NCBI RefSeq assembly: GCF_000787835.1
Contig: NZ_BBPP01000003.1
Coordinates: 163,411 to 227,410 of the forward strand
DNA: 64,000 bases
From: Streptacidiphilus melanogenes
GTDB taxonomy: Bacteria > Actinomycetota > Actinomycetes > Streptomycetales > Streptomycetaceae
Direction of reading: 5' to 3'
Shown here one piece after another: positions 7,337-16,161 of the stretch. The position numbers were made by a program, and so were the translations under genes. Under the pieces are notes generated by a model. That model worked only from the letters and a program-made list of their open reading frames with translations. It ran no database searches and was not told where the DNA came from. The first letter of the stretch is position 1. Every line of letters starts with the position of its first letter.

Positions 7337-9132
7337 CCTCCGATCGCACCACCCGTACCCGGGTCCGCACCACCACCCCAACCCACGACGAAGACAAGGC
7401 CGCCTCCGTGATGACGACGACGACCCCGACCGACACGGCCCGTCTGCGCGCGGCGGTCGACTTCGTCAGGGAGCAGGACACCGCCGCCCTGCTGGCGCTG
7501 CTGCTGCCCGGCCTCGACGCCCTGGAGCAGCGGTCGCTCGCGGACCGCTGCCGCTTCTCGCACGCCGCGGTTCTCGTCTTCCCGGCGACGGCGAACGAGC
7601 TGGCGTCCCAACTGGCCCGCTGCGGGCTGGATGCGGACACGGCGGCACGGCCGAGCGTCGTCGTGCGCGAGCGGCTCGCGGCCCGGCACGGGCGCAGCCC
7701 GGCCCAGCTCGACGTGCGCATCCTGCACCCGGCCGTGGCCGGCCCGCAGGGGGAGCGCCGCTCGGTGGAGGTGTTCGCGCTGACCGTGCCGCCCGGCTCC
7801 GAGCTCACGCCGATCGCCGCCCACGAGCGCGCCCGGCAGCACGAAGCGCACCTCGCCTTCGAGGTCGAGCGCCCCGATCCACTGGTGCTGCACGGCATGC
7901 GCGCGCTCCTCGCCCGCCACGGCGCGGCCGCCGACGGCGGGGGCTACAACCCCCACGAGGACGGCACCGTGTTCTACTTCACCGCGCCCGCCGACTCCAA
8001 GGCCGGATACGGACGCGTGGAGCTCTACGCGCCCGGCGATCACCGCGACGTCCTGGCGGCCCACCTGGACGAACACCGGCTGCTGCAGCCCGCCGAAATG
8101 CTCCTGCGCCTGATGACCGGAGCCTGGACCACCCAGGCCCTGGCCGCCTTCGCCGAACTGCGGGCGCCCGACGCCATGGACACCCGGACGGCGACCTCGC
8201 CCACCGCGCTGGCGGACGCCGTCGACGCCCAACCCGAGCACCTGGCACGGCTCCTGCGCTACCTGGCCATGCTGGACGTGGTGAGCGAGGGACGCGACGG
8301 CTTCCGGCTCACCCCGCTCGGCGCGCTGCTCCGCGCCGACAACCCGGGGTCCGTGCGCCCGCTCGCCCTGATGTACGGCGGCCCGTTCTACCGGTCCTTC
8401 GGGGCGCTGGCCCACACCGTGCGCAGCGGCGAGGTGGCCTTCGAGCACCTCCACGGCGAGAACCACTTCGACCACTTCGCCCGCGACCCCGAACTCGCGG
8501 AGCTGTTCGACCAGTCGATGGCCGCGAGCTCGCGGATGTTCGAGCCGCTCACCAGGCACCCGGTCGTCACCGCCGCAGCCGAGGCGCCCAGCGCCGCCAC
8601 CGTGGTCGACGTCGCCGGGGGCAACGGCGAACTCCTCGGCCGCCTGCTGACGGCCCACCCGCGCCTGCGCGGCGTCCTGCTCGAACGGCCGCACGCGGTC
8701 GAAGCCGCCCGCCGCTCGCTCGACGCCGCCGGGTGCGGGGCCCGCTGTACCTACCGGGCCGGCGACTTCGCCGACGTGCCGTCGGGCGGCGACGTCTACG
8801 TCCTGTCGCGGATCCTCCACGACTGGGACGACGACCGCTGCCGCGAGATCCTGCGTCACTGCGCCCGCGTCATGCACGACGACGCCGATCTCCTCGTCGT
8901 CGAGCGCATCCTGCCGGCCGACGGCACACCGTCGCTGGCCACCGCCTGGGACCTCCACATGATGTGCAACGTCGGCGGCCGCGAACGCCGTGCCGACCAC
9001 TACGCCCGCCTGCTCACCGACGCGGGTCTCGCCCTCGTCGACCACGTCCCGCTGCCGCTCGACGGCAGCGTGCTGCACGCCCGTAGGGCGGTCCCGCGGC
9101 CGGGCGGCACGTCGTCTGCCTCCATGCCCTGA
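7333..9132 (+). CDS. O-methyltransferase with an unrecognised N-terminal domain
   Basis: A 599-residue protein starting at the ATG that overlaps the hydroxylase stop; ATG 7411 is an alternative start. Residues from about 255 form a complete small-molecule O-methyltransferase: a dimerisation helix region (L-L-R-L-M-T-G-A-W-T-T-Q-A), a winged helix, the SAM motif V-V-D-V-A-G-G-N-G-E, then L-S-R-I-L-H-D-W-D-D with the usual catalytic His region. The preceding 230 residues are a separate soluble alpha/beta-looking domain (V-F-A-L-T-V-P, G-T-V-F-Y-F-T-A) that I do not recognise. Methyltransferases of this class are normally about 340 residues, so this is a fusion. It probably methylates the hydroxyl group made by the preceding enzyme. 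Confidence 0.85.
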   Translation: MTSDRTTRTRVRTTTPTHDEDKAASVMTTTTPTDTARLRAAVDFVREQDTAALLALLLPGLDALEQRSLADRCRFSHAAVLVFPATANELASQLARCGLDADTAARPSVVVRERLAARHGRSPAQLDVRILHPAVAGPQGERRSVEVFALTVPPGSELTPIAAHERARQHEAHLAFEVERPDPLVLHGMRALLARHGAAADGGGYNPHEDGTVFYFTAPADSKAGYGRVELYAPGDHRDVLAAHLDEHRLLQPAEMLLRLMTGAWTTQALAAFAELRAPDAMDTRTATSPTALADAVDAQPEHLARLLRYLAMLDVVSEGRDGFRLTPLGALLRADNPGSVRPLALMYGGPFYRSFGALAHTVRSGEVAFEHLHGENHFDHFARDPELAELFDQSMAASSRMFEPLTRHPVVTAAAEAPSAATVVDVAGGNGELLGRLLTAHPRLRGVLLERPHAVEAARRSLDAAGCGARCTYRAGDFADVPSGGDVYVLSRILHDWDDDRCREILRHCARVMHDDADLLVVERILPADGTPSLATAWDLHMMCNVGGRERRADHYARLLTDAGLALVDHVPLPLDGSVLHARRAVPRPGGTSSASMP

Positions 9133-9135
9133 TCC

Positions 9136-9315
9136 ATGTCCCGGTCCGGGAACAGCCGGGCCTGCGACGACTGGCCCGGCGGCGGAGCTACGCCGATTGC
9201 CGCCACGAGCCCTACCTGGCTCGTCCGGGCCGGGCTCGACGTGGTTCTCGAGGAGTTCGTCCCCGAGGGCGACACCGGCCACGTCCTGTTCTGGGCCCGC
9301 CGCCCCGAGGGTTGA
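9136..9315 (+). pseudogene. C-terminal remnant of a second SAM methyltransferase
   Basis: Immediately after the stop at 9130-9132 the same frame continues open to 9315 and ends in R-A-G-L-D-V-V-L-E-E-F-V-P-E-G and G-H-V-L-F-W-A-R-R. This is the typical last strand pair of class I (Methyltransf_11-like) enzymes, a different family from the preceding O-methyltransferase. No SAM-binding core is left, so it is a fragment. It hints that the tailoring cassette was once longer. Confidence 0.55.
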
Positions 9316-9337
9316 GACCGCGGCAGCAACAGGGACT

Positions 9338-9377
9338 CCGCGGCGTACCCGCGTCAAGGCGTGCGGGTACGCCGCGG
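9338..9377. terminator. Long perfect hairpin between convergent genes
   Basis: CCGCGGCGTACCCGC (9338-9352) pairs perfectly over 15 bp with GCGGGTACGCCGCGG (9363-9377) around a 10-nt loop. It lies between the rightward methyltransferase remnant and the leftward surface protein gene. No U-tract follows on either strand, as is usual for high-GC actinomycete terminators. Confidence 0.75.
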
Positions 9378-9393
9378 GGCGTGCGAAAAAGGC

Positions 9394-9930
9394 TCAGCGG
9401 CCGGAGCGGAGCTTGCGGCGGAGGGCCAGGGTGCCGCCGCCGGCCAGGGCGAGCAGGGCGGCGCCAGCGCCGGTCTCGGTGCTGTTGATGCCCTGGGACG
9501 TGGAGCCCACGCCGGTCTTGACCGGGCCCAGCGGCGTCGCGGGCGTCGTGGGGGCGGTGCCGGAGGCGACGACGAAGGTCGTGGTCGCCGAGAAGCTGCC
9601 GCAGGACGCGGTCACCGTGTAGGTGCCGGAGGGGACGTTCGCGATCGTCGGGAAGCCCTGGAGGGTCGGCCGGTCCGCGGAGGCCTGCAGCGTGGCGGTC
9701 GCGGTGAACGCCTTGGACGTCGCGGTCCCGCTGGTGACGCCGGACGCGCAGTTGGACAGTACGACGTCCGCCTGGTCACCGGGCATGAGCGGACCGGAGA
9801 CCGGCCCGTTGTTGGTCTCCTTCATGACGGTGACCGAGACGTTGGTCTGCGCGTGCGCAGCGGGGGCGAGCGCCCCCAGGGCGAACGCCCCGGACGCGAG
9901 AACGCACAGACCTATCCGTGAAGTACGCAC
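9394..9930 (-). CDS. Secreted, membrane-anchored surface protein
   Basis: GTG at 9930 is chosen because an AGAGGAA ribosome site lies just upstream and a clean signal peptide follows (V-R-T-S-R, hydrophobic core, cleavage after A-H-A, about residue 28). The 178-residue product has a Thr/Val/Ser-rich immunoglobulin-like body with two cysteines (S-N-C-A-S-G, T-A-S-C-G-S), a Pro/Thr linker, then G-A-A-L-L-A-L-A-G-G-G-T-L-A-L and R-R-K at the C-terminus. This is a wall/membrane anchor layout resembling a sortase substrate, but no LPxTG or LAxTG motif is present (only S-T-E-T-G). The function is unknown. Confidence 0.75.
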   Translation of the reverse strand: MRTSRIGLCVLASGAFALGALAPAAHAQTNVSVTVMKETNNGPVSGPLMPGDQADVVLSNCASGVTSGTATSKAFTATATLQASADRPTLQGFPTIANVPSGTYTVTASCGSFSATTTFVVASGTAPTTPATPLGPVKTGVGSTSQGINSTETGAGAALLALAGGGTLALRRKLRSGR

Positions 9931-10136
9931 TTTCGTTCCTCTTCTGCTGGTGGCTGCGGGACGTCCCCGCGGAGAAGCCACAGTGCGACCCTGTGGCCCG
10001 CCCACACCGGGCAGCCACAGATGCTGCTCCAGCGGAGGGGTTTTCCGGCTCAACTGGAGGAATCCGGGGCCGATTCCGTTGGGACCGCGCCCTGCGTCGC
10101 GGGCGTGTCCGCCCGGGAGCGTGGCAAGCTGGCGGC

Positions 10137-10889
10137 ATGTGCGGTCGTTATGCGTCGTCCCGGAAGCCCGAGGACCTGGTCGAGGTGTTCCAGGTCGACC
10201 GGTGGAACCCGACCGAGGCGCTCGCGCCCTCGTGGAACGTCGCGCCGACCGACGACGTGTGGGCGGTGCTCGAACGGGCGGACCGGGAGACCGGGGAGCT
10301 GGGGCGAGAGCTGCGGCCGCTGCGGTGGGGGCTGGTTCCCTCCTGGGCCAAGGACCTGTCGGTCGGGGCGCGGATGATCAACGCCCGGTTGGAGACCGTG
10401 CACGAGAAGCCCGCCTACCGGCGGGCCTTCGCCAAACGCCGCTGCCTGCTCCCCGCCGACGGCTTCTACGAGTGGACCGCGGTACCCGCGGCCGAGGGTC
10501 GCAAGGCCTACAAGCAGCCCTGGTTCATCACCCCGCAGGACGGGGCGCAGATGGCGATGGCCGGACTGTACGAGTGGTGGCGCGACAGGACCAGGGACGA
10601 GGACGACCCGCTGGCCTGGTGGGCGACCTGCACGATCATCACCACCGAGGCCACCGACGCCGCAGGCCGGGTGCACCCGCGCATGCCGCTGGCCATCGCG
10701 CCCGCCGACTTCGAGGCCTGGCTCGACCCCGCCCACCAGGACCCGGACGAGCTCCGCGCGCTGCTCACCGAACCCGCCGCCGGCCACCTCGGCGCCCGGC
10801 AGGTCTCCCTGGCCGTCAACAACGTCCGCAACAACGGCCCCCACCTGCTCGACCCGCCCGACCAGCCGGCCCCGACCCCGGGCGGGTGA
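10137..10889 (+). CDS. SRAP-domain protein (HMCES/YedK family)
   Basis: A 250-residue SOS response-associated peptidase. Proteins of this family form a covalent thiazolidine crosslink to abasic sites in single-stranded DNA and shield them. The start is fixed by the catalytic Cys2, which must follow Met (M-C-G-R-Y). Further hallmarks are W-G-L-V-P-S-W-A, the Asn in M-I-N-A-R-L-E-T, the Glu in D-G-F-Y-E-W and the His in H-P-R-M-P. Spacing to the convergent peptidase is 10 bp. No LexA box was identified upstream. Confidence 0.95.
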   Translation: MCGRYASSRKPEDLVEVFQVDRWNPTEALAPSWNVAPTDDVWAVLERADRETGELGRELRPLRWGLVPSWAKDLSVGARMINARLETVHEKPAYRRAFAKRRCLLPADGFYEWTAVPAAEGRKAYKQPWFITPQDGAQMAMAGLYEWWRDRTRDEDDPLAWWATCTIITTEATDAAGRVHPRMPLAIAPADFEAWLDPAHQDPDELRALLTEPAAGHLGARQVSLAVNNVRNNGPHLLDPPDQPAPTPGG

Positions 10890-10899
10890 GACCCCTCGG

Positions 10900-12810
10900 T
10901 CAGGCCGCTCCGCCGGCGGAGCGGCCTCGGACGTGGCGCGCGAGGAAGTCCGCGCTGCGGTGTGCGATGTCGAGCTGGTGGTCCCGCCGGGCGACGAGGT
11001 GGCCCTCGCCCGGGTAGACGGCCACCTCGTGCGGGACACCGTGCCGGCTGAGCGCGCGGTGAAGGTACAGGGCCTGCGAGAGCGGGACGTTGGTGTCCTG
11101 CTCTCCGTGCAGGATGAGGACGGGCGTGGTGATCCTGGAGGCGTACGAGACAGGGCTGACCGCGTCGTGGGGGTGCGGGCCCGGACCCTCCCAGCCGGTG
11201 GACCCGCACAGGGCGGCCTCCTGCGCACCGAGCTCGCCGTGCGCGACCTGCAGCCCCCAGTCCGCGATACCGGCGCCGACGATCGCGGCACGGAAGCGGT
11301 CGGTACGGGTGACGGCCCAGGCGGCCATGAAACCGCCGTGGCTCCAGCCGCTGATGGACAACCCCTCCGGATCCGCGACGCCCTCGGCGACCAGCACGTC
11401 GACCGCGGCCATGATGTCCGTGAACTCGTCCCCGCCGACCGCGGCCGCCACCGTGGCGGCGAAGGCATGGCCGCGTCCCTGGCTGCCGCGCGGGTTGGGC
11501 AGCAGGACCGCGTGGCCGTTCGCGGCGAGCCACTGGCCGGACAGGGAGAAGAAGAACTGGAGCCTGTCGGAGTACCGCTCGTAGGGGCCGCCGTGGACCA
11601 GGACATGCAGCGGGAAGGGGCCGTCGGCGCGGGTCCGACCGGGAGGGAGGACGAGGAGTCCTTCGAGGTCCAGGCCGTCGGCCGCACGCCAGGCGACGCG
11701 CTCCTGGGTGCCCCACGTCACGGCGCGGTAGTGCGGCCGGGTGTCGCTGAGCCGCCGCAGCGGCTCAGCGAGGCCGCCCGCGTACACGTCGACGGGCGCG
11801 TGAGCGGTGCTGACGCGCAGCGCGACGACCTCGCCGCTGCGGTCCGCGGTCAGCCCGTCCGCACCGCCCGGGAGGGTGGCGACGCGTTCGAAACGGCCGG
11901 AGCCGGGGTCGAGTCGGTACAGGGCGCTGTCGAGGCCCTCGGCGAACAGCGCGAGCGGCGGACCGTCGGCGGTCTGGACGAGCTGTGTCGGGCAGGCGTC
12001 CATGCCCTCGGTGAGGTTGCGGTGCAGAGCGGAAGAGCCGTCGGCGTCCGATGCGGGGACGTCCACGGGGGCGTCGAGAACCGCGAGCCCCCCGACCAGG
12101 CCGGGAGGGGTGACGGCGAGGTAGGAGACGTGCCAGACGCCGTCGGCGTCCTGCCACCAGGCGGGTGACCCGGCCTCGTACGCGGCGGGTCCGAGATCCG
12201 TCGCCGTGCGGGTGCGCAGGTCGACGACGTGCAGGCGTGCGGTCCGCGCTCCCGGCTCCTCGTCCGGCACCGCCCAGCTGACGACGGCGAGGGCCTCGCC
12301 GTCGGGGCGTGGTTCGGCGTCGACGACGTGCCGGTCGCCGAGGGCTTCCAGGCGCAGCGGAGCGCCGTCACCGGGTGCGAGCGTCCACAGCCCGTCGCCC
12401 GGTCGGGGGACACCCCAGAGGATGACGTCGCTCTCCTGTTCCTCGACGGCTTGCGCGCCGACCAGGACGAGCGTTCCGTCGGGCAGGCAGCGGTGGTCGG
12501 TGACCTCGCCGTCCCACCCGGTCTCCGTCGGGTCGCCGCCGTCGACGTCGATCCGTCGGAGCCGGGCGCCCGTCAGGAAGACGACCGCCGAGGAGTCGGC
12601 GGTCCACCGCGGGGACCTCACCCGCTCCTTCCCGTCGGTCAGCTGCCTCGGCTGCTGCCCGCCGTCGACGGGCGCCACCCACAGGGCGGTGCCGGTGGGT
12701 CCCTCGGGCGCGACCGGCCGGACGACGTACACCACCCACCGTCCGTCCGGCGACATGGCCGGCTGGGTCGGCGAGCAGCCGTCCACCATCAGTTCCGGCG
12801 TCAACTCCAC
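10900..12810 (-). CDS. S9 family prolyl oligopeptidase-type peptidase
   Basis: A 636-residue cytoplasmic serine peptidase starting with GTG. The first 380 residues contain repeated beta-propeller blades (S-P-D-G-R-W-V-V-Y, S-P-R-W-T-A-D-S-S). The C-terminal alpha/beta hydrolase has the nucleophile in G-W-S-H-G-G-F (Ser490), the Asp in L-H-G-E-Q-D-T-N-V-P and the His in G-E-G-H-L-V. The nearest described enzymes are acylaminoacyl-peptidases and dipeptidyl aminopeptidases. A perfect 12+12 bp palindrome (arms GGCCGCTCCGCC and its complement, 10903-10926) sits over the last codons and may serve as a hairpin terminator for both convergent genes. Confidence 0.92.
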   Translation of the reverse strand: MELTPELMVDGCSPTQPAMSPDGRWVVYVVRPVAPEGPTGTALWVAPVDGGQQPRQLTDGKERVRSPRWTADSSAVVFLTGARLRRIDVDGGDPTETGWDGEVTDHRCLPDGTLVLVGAQAVEEQESDVILWGVPRPGDGLWTLAPGDGAPLRLEALGDRHVVDAEPRPDGEALAVVSWAVPDEEPGARTARLHVVDLRTRTATDLGPAAYEAGSPAWWQDADGVWHVSYLAVTPPGLVGGLAVLDAPVDVPASDADGSSALHRNLTEGMDACPTQLVQTADGPPLALFAEGLDSALYRLDPGSGRFERVATLPGGADGLTADRSGEVVALRVSTAHAPVDVYAGGLAEPLRRLSDTRPHYRAVTWGTQERVAWRAADGLDLEGLLVLPPGRTRADGPFPLHVLVHGGPYERYSDRLQFFFSLSGQWLAANGHAVLLPNPRGSQGRGHAFAATVAAAVGGDEFTDIMAAVDVLVAEGVADPEGLSISGWSHGGFMAAWAVTRTDRFRAAIVGAGIADWGLQVAHGELGAQEAALCGSTGWEGPGPHPHDAVSPVSYASRITTPVLILHGEQDTNVPLSQALYLHRALSRHGVPHEVAVYPGEGHLVARRDHQLDIAHRSADFLARHVRGRSAGGAA

Positions 12811-12973
12811 TCAGAAATCCCCCTTTTGATTCAGGCGGCGCTTCGGCGCGACCGGCTGCCGAGCCTACTCCTCCGGGTGCCAACCGATTTTTCCTTTCCT
12901 TTACAACCCGGGCGCAGGCGGCGTCGTCTCTCCCGCCGATCAGAGTGATCCACTTTCCCTCGGAGAGGACCGC

Positions 12974-13516
12974 ATGAAGCCACAGATGAAGAAGGCGGCG
13001 GCTGCCGCCGCGGCGGCGACCGCCTGCGCCACGCTGCTGGTCGGCGCCGGCTCGGGCAGCGCCTTCGCGCAGGGCGCGCACGCGCCGGCCGGATGCTCCA
13101 CCGCCGACCTCAAGGTCGCCCTGCACCCCGACGACAACCAGGCGGGGGTGGGCAACTTCGGCGAGGATCTGGTCTTCACCAACGCCTCCCGCCAGACCTG
13201 CACCGTCTACGGCTACCCGGGGCTGGGGCTGCTGGGCTCGACGCACGGGGCGCTGCCGATCAAGGTCGTCTGGGGGTCCACCTACTTCGTCCACGACCCC
13301 GGCCGGCACACCGTCACGCTGCGCCCGGGCCAGTCCGCGTGGGCCGACCTCGCCTGGAACGCACCCTACGGCGTGAAGTCGGTGAAGCCCGCCTACCTGG
13401 AGGTCACCCCGCCCAACCAGTGGACGCACGTGACGCTGCGCTTCGCGCCCGGAGCCATCGACGATTCGGCGCTGCACGTCACCGCACTCGCCGCCGGTTC
13501 CGCCCCGCGGGTGTGA
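12974..13516 (+). CDS. Secreted DUF4232 protein
   Basis: A 180-residue protein with an Ala-rich signal peptide (M-K-P-Q-M-K-K, cleavage after A-F-A at about residue 34) and a single DUF4232 domain (C-S-T-A-D-L-K-V, F-T-N-A-S-R-Q-T-C-T-V-Y-G-Y-P-G-L), whose two cysteines likely form a disulfide. The ribosome site GGAGAGGA precedes ATG 12974. DUF4232 proteins are abundant secreted or lipid-anchored actinobacterial proteins of unknown function. The 163-bp gap upstream holds its promoter and that of the divergent peptidase; I could not define the boxes. Confidence 0.87.
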   Translation: MKPQMKKAAAAAAAATACATLLVGAGSGSAFAQGAHAPAGCSTADLKVALHPDDNQAGVGNFGEDLVFTNASRQTCTVYGYPGLGLLGSTHGALPIKVVWGSTYFVHDPGRHTVTLRPGQSAWADLAWNAPYGVKSVKPAYLEVTPPNQWTHVTLRFAPGAIDDSALHVTALAAGSAPRV

Positions 13517-13735
13517 CGACCGGCTGACCTCACCAGGAGGCTGAGGTGCAAGGGCCGTCACGAACGTCGCGCTGCGGCGGCCGTGGCGGCCCCCCGGGCG
13601 GGCGTCCTTCAGCCCCCGTCCGCGGGCGACGGTCGGTGGCGACCGGGCGATTTCCGCGCTCCGGGGGCGCCACAGCGCCGCCGACCGGGTAGACGCCCTG
13701 AACCCGGGACGCGGACGAAGGGCACGGACCAGACC

Positions 13736-14527
13736 ATGGCGCGGCACCGTTGGAACTTCGAGCTGCTCACCTGCGCTACGAGCGGGCACGTCCTCGTCGC
13801 CCCGGCCGACGTCGACGAACGCACCGGTCCGCTGCTCGTCCGCCGGACCGAGGACGGGCTGCGCTGGCAGCGGTGCCTGCGCTGCGACGTGTGGATCCCG
13901 ACCAGAGCTCCGCGGGATCACGGGGAGACCCCCGGGCCCGGACCGGCTGACATCGTCATCCCCGAACGCGGGCGGGCGCTGCGCGACCGGTACGTGCTGC
14001 GGCTGATCGCGCTGGACCGGCTGCTGCACTTCCTGCTGTTGGGCACGGCCGCCGTGGTGGTGTTCGCCTTCACCGCGGACCGGGCCCGTCTGTCCGACCC
14101 GTTCTACCGCGTCGTGGACGCGCTGCAGAACGGTGTCGGCGGAGTGGGCGCGCGGCCCGGCACGGGTCTCGCGGGCGAACTGGAGAAGGCCTTCCAGGCG
14201 TCGTCCTCGAAGCTGTGGCTCCTCGGTGCGGCCCTTGCCGCCTACGCGCTGCTGGAGGGGGTCGAGGCCGTCGGCCTGTGGCGCGCCCGCCGGTGGGCGG
14301 AGTACCTGACGTTCGTCGCCACCACGATCCTGCTGGTCCCCGAGGTGTGGGAGCTGACCGGCCGGGTCACCGTCTTCAAGGTGGTCGCCCTGGTGGTCAA
14401 CATCGCCGTCGTCGTGTACCTGCTGCACTCCAAGCGCCTGTTCGGTCTTCGCGGCGGGCTGCGCGCGCACCAGCGCGAGCGGCAGCAGGACATGAGCTGG
14501 GAGGCCGTGGAGCGCGCCACCCCGTGA
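13736..14527 (+). CDS. DUF2127 membrane protein
   Basis: A 263-residue protein starting at M-A-R-H-R-W. The N-terminal 70 residues look like a small metal-binding module (C-x6-H and C-L-R-C-D-V-W). Then come four hydrophobic helices, with D-R-L-L-H-F-L-L-L-G and E-G-V-E-A-V-G-L-W-R-A-R-R-W-A-E-Y-L typical of DUF2127. The charged C-terminal tail is cytoplasmic. Function is unknown. An earlier in-frame ATG exists at 13583, but the extra sequence is low-complexity Arg/Pro and unlikely to be coding. Confidence 0.85.
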   Translation: MARHRWNFELLTCATSGHVLVAPADVDERTGPLLVRRTEDGLRWQRCLRCDVWIPTRAPRDHGETPGPGPADIVIPERGRALRDRYVLRLIALDRLLHFLLLGTAAVVVFAFTADRARLSDPFYRVVDALQNGVGGVGARPGTGLAGELEKAFQASSSKLWLLGAALAAYALLEGVEAVGLWRARRWAEYLTFVATTILLVPEVWELTGRVTVFKVVALVVNIAVVVYLLHSKRLFGLRGGLRAHQRERQQDMSWEAVERATP

Positions 14528-14631
14528 CGCGGCCGGGCGCCACCCGGGAACCCGGGAACCGGCGCCATGCACGGCCTCGTCCTGATTCGTGGGCGAAGCG
14601 TCCTGCGACGACACGAGCGGAGGAAGACCCT

Positions 14632-15543
14632 GTGGCTGTGTTTCCGAGTCGGCGTGGCATTCTCGCCGGTACGGCGGCGGCTCTCGCCGGCGTCCTGCCC
14701 GTGGCGGGAGAGGCCTTCGCGCAGGGCGGCGCGGGCGTCGCCTCCGGCGTCGACGGGCGGCTGCGCGCCCTCGAGCAGGAGCATTCCGCGCGGGTCGGGG
14801 TCTTCGCGTACGACTCGGGCACGGGCAGGAGCGTGACGTACCGGGCGGGCGAGCTGTTCCCGATGTGCTCGACCTGGAAGACGCTCGGCGTGGCCGCGGT
14901 GCTGCGCGACCTCGACCGCGACGGGGAGTTCCTCGCCAAGGTGATCCACTACACCCGGCAGGACGTGACGGCGTCGGGCTACGCCCCGATCACGGGCCTG
15001 CCGCGCAACGTCGCCGACGGCATGACGGTCGGCGACCTGTGCGCGGCCGCGCTGGAGTACAGCGACAACGGGGCGGCGAACCTGCTGCTGCGTCAGCTCG
15101 GCGGTCCGCAGGCGGTGACCCGTTTCTGCCGGTCCGTCGGGGACCGGATCACGAGGCTGGACCGCTGGGAGCCGGAGTTGAACTCGGCCGAGCCGGGCAG
15201 GGTGACCGACACCTCGACCCCGCGTGCGCTCGGCCTGACCTGTGCGCGTCTCACGCTCGGCGGTGCTCTCGACGCGACCGACCGGAAGCGGCTGACCGGC
15301 TGGCTGCTGGCGAACACGACCGGCGCCCACCGCCTGCGCGCGGGGCTGCCCGCGGACTGGGTCGTCGCGGACAAGACCGGCACTGGGGAGTACGGCACGG
15401 CCAACGACGTGGGCATCGTCCGACCGCCCGGACGCGGGCCCATCGTGATGGCGGTCCTGTCCACCAAGCACGACTCCGCCGCGGCCGCCGACGAGCCGTT
15501 GGTCGCCGGGGTCGCCGCGCTGCTGGCGGCGGCATTCGCGTGA
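14632..15543 (+). CDS. Class A beta-lactamase, Tat-exported
   Basis: A 303-residue serine beta-lactamase hydrolysing the beta-lactam ring outside the membrane. The start is GTG 14632, 7 bp after GGAGGA. The N-terminus S-R-R-G-I-L with a weakly hydrophobic core and A-F-A cleavage is a twin-arginine signal, as known for Streptomyces class A enzymes. Active-site motifs are S80-T-W-K83, S144-D-N, the E-P-E-L-N-S segment of the omega loop with the general-base Glu, and K-T-G in D-K-T-G-T-G. No BlaB/BlaA-type regulator is adjacent. Confidence 0.95.
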   Translation: MAVFPSRRGILAGTAAALAGVLPVAGEAFAQGGAGVASGVDGRLRALEQEHSARVGVFAYDSGTGRSVTYRAGELFPMCSTWKTLGVAAVLRDLDRDGEFLAKVIHYTRQDVTASGYAPITGLPRNVADGMTVGDLCAAALEYSDNGAANLLLRQLGGPQAVTRFCRSVGDRITRLDRWEPELNSAEPGRVTDTSTPRALGLTCARLTLGGALDATDRKRLTGWLLANTTGAHRLRAGLPADWVVADKTGTGEYGTANDVGIVRPPGRGPIVMAVLSTKHDSAAAADEPLVAGVAALLAAAFA

Positions 15544-15710
15544 CTTGCCTGCACGCGGCTCCGGTTGGCGGCACACTGACCTAGGGCGACGTAGCCGCAC
15601 AGCCGGCCTGACGACCGCTCAAACATGGTGCGCCGCATGTACGTACGCACATGGCTCGTCTTTTGGCAAGTTCTTCCTGGCATATGCGCCTGGCAAGTAG
15701 ACTGCTGATC

Positions 15711-15722
15711 AGGTGATCACCT
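15711..15722. promoter_or_regulatory. 12-bp palindrome upstream of roadblock gene
   Basis: AGGTGATCACCT is a perfect palindrome 48 bp before the roadblock gene. Two copies of TGGCAAGT lie upstream at 15664-15671 and 15691-15698, 27 bp apart. Together they look like an operator region in the otherwise empty 226-bp gap after the beta-lactamase; the binding protein is unknown. Confidence 0.35.
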
Positions 15723-15769
15723 TGATGCACCGTCACTTGTCCATGATCTGACAGAAATGGGTCGCAAGC

Positions 15770-16144
15770 ATGGCTAGCCTGGACATCGCCCTGAAGAACG
15801 CCATGACCATCGAGGGCGCACTCGGCGTCGCGCTCGTCGACTACAACAGCGGCATGGCCCTCGGCACGCTCGGCAGCAGCGCCGAACTGGACCTGAACGT
15901 CGCGGCCGCAGGCAACACGGAGGTGGTCCGCGCCAAGCTGCGGACCATGGAGATGCTCAACCTGCACCACGAAGCGATCGAGGACATCCTGATCACCCTG
16001 TCGGGGCAGTACCACCTGATCCGCCCGCTCACCCAGAAGGGCAGCGAGGGCCACTTCCTCTACCTCGCGCTCGACCGCCGCCGCGCCAACCTGGCACTCG
16101 CCCGGCTGCGGTTGCGCCAGATCGAGGACGAGCTCGCCCTCTGA
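15770..16144 (+). CDS. Roadblock/LC7-like protein
   Basis: A 124-residue soluble protein with the beginning of a roadblock fold (G-A-L-G-V-A-L-V-D-Y-N-S-G-M-A-L-G) and a later strand-helix unit (E-D-I-L-I-T-L-S-G-Q-Y-H-L-I-R-P) ending in an Arg-rich helix. Roadblock proteins in actinomycetes commonly act as GAP-like partners of small GTPases, but no GTPase or histidine kinase-like partner gene is present. It precedes a divergent paralogue by 17 bp, so both are probably one transcript. Confidence 0.7.
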   Translation: MASLDIALKNAMTIEGALGVALVDYNSGMALGTLGSSAELDLNVAAAGNTEVVRAKLRTMEMLNLHHEAIEDILITLSGQYHLIRPLTQKGSEGHFLYLALDRRRANLALARLRLRQIEDELAL

Positions 16145-16161
16145 GCGAAGACCACAGGCTC

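Noticed and set aside
6068..9132. Complete antibiotic gene cluster
   Set aside because: Only two tailoring genes are intact; there is no PKS, NRPS, terpene or other scaffold-forming enzyme nearby.
9394..9500. Sortase LAxTG anchor in the surface protein
   Set aside because: Only S-T-E-T-G is present; the Leu and Pro/Ala positions are missing, although the hydrophobic and Arg tail fits.
10903..10926. Perfect palindrome with 12-bp arms as an operator
   Set aside because: It overlaps the last codons and stop of the S9 peptidase between convergent genes, so a terminator or chance GC symmetry is more likely.
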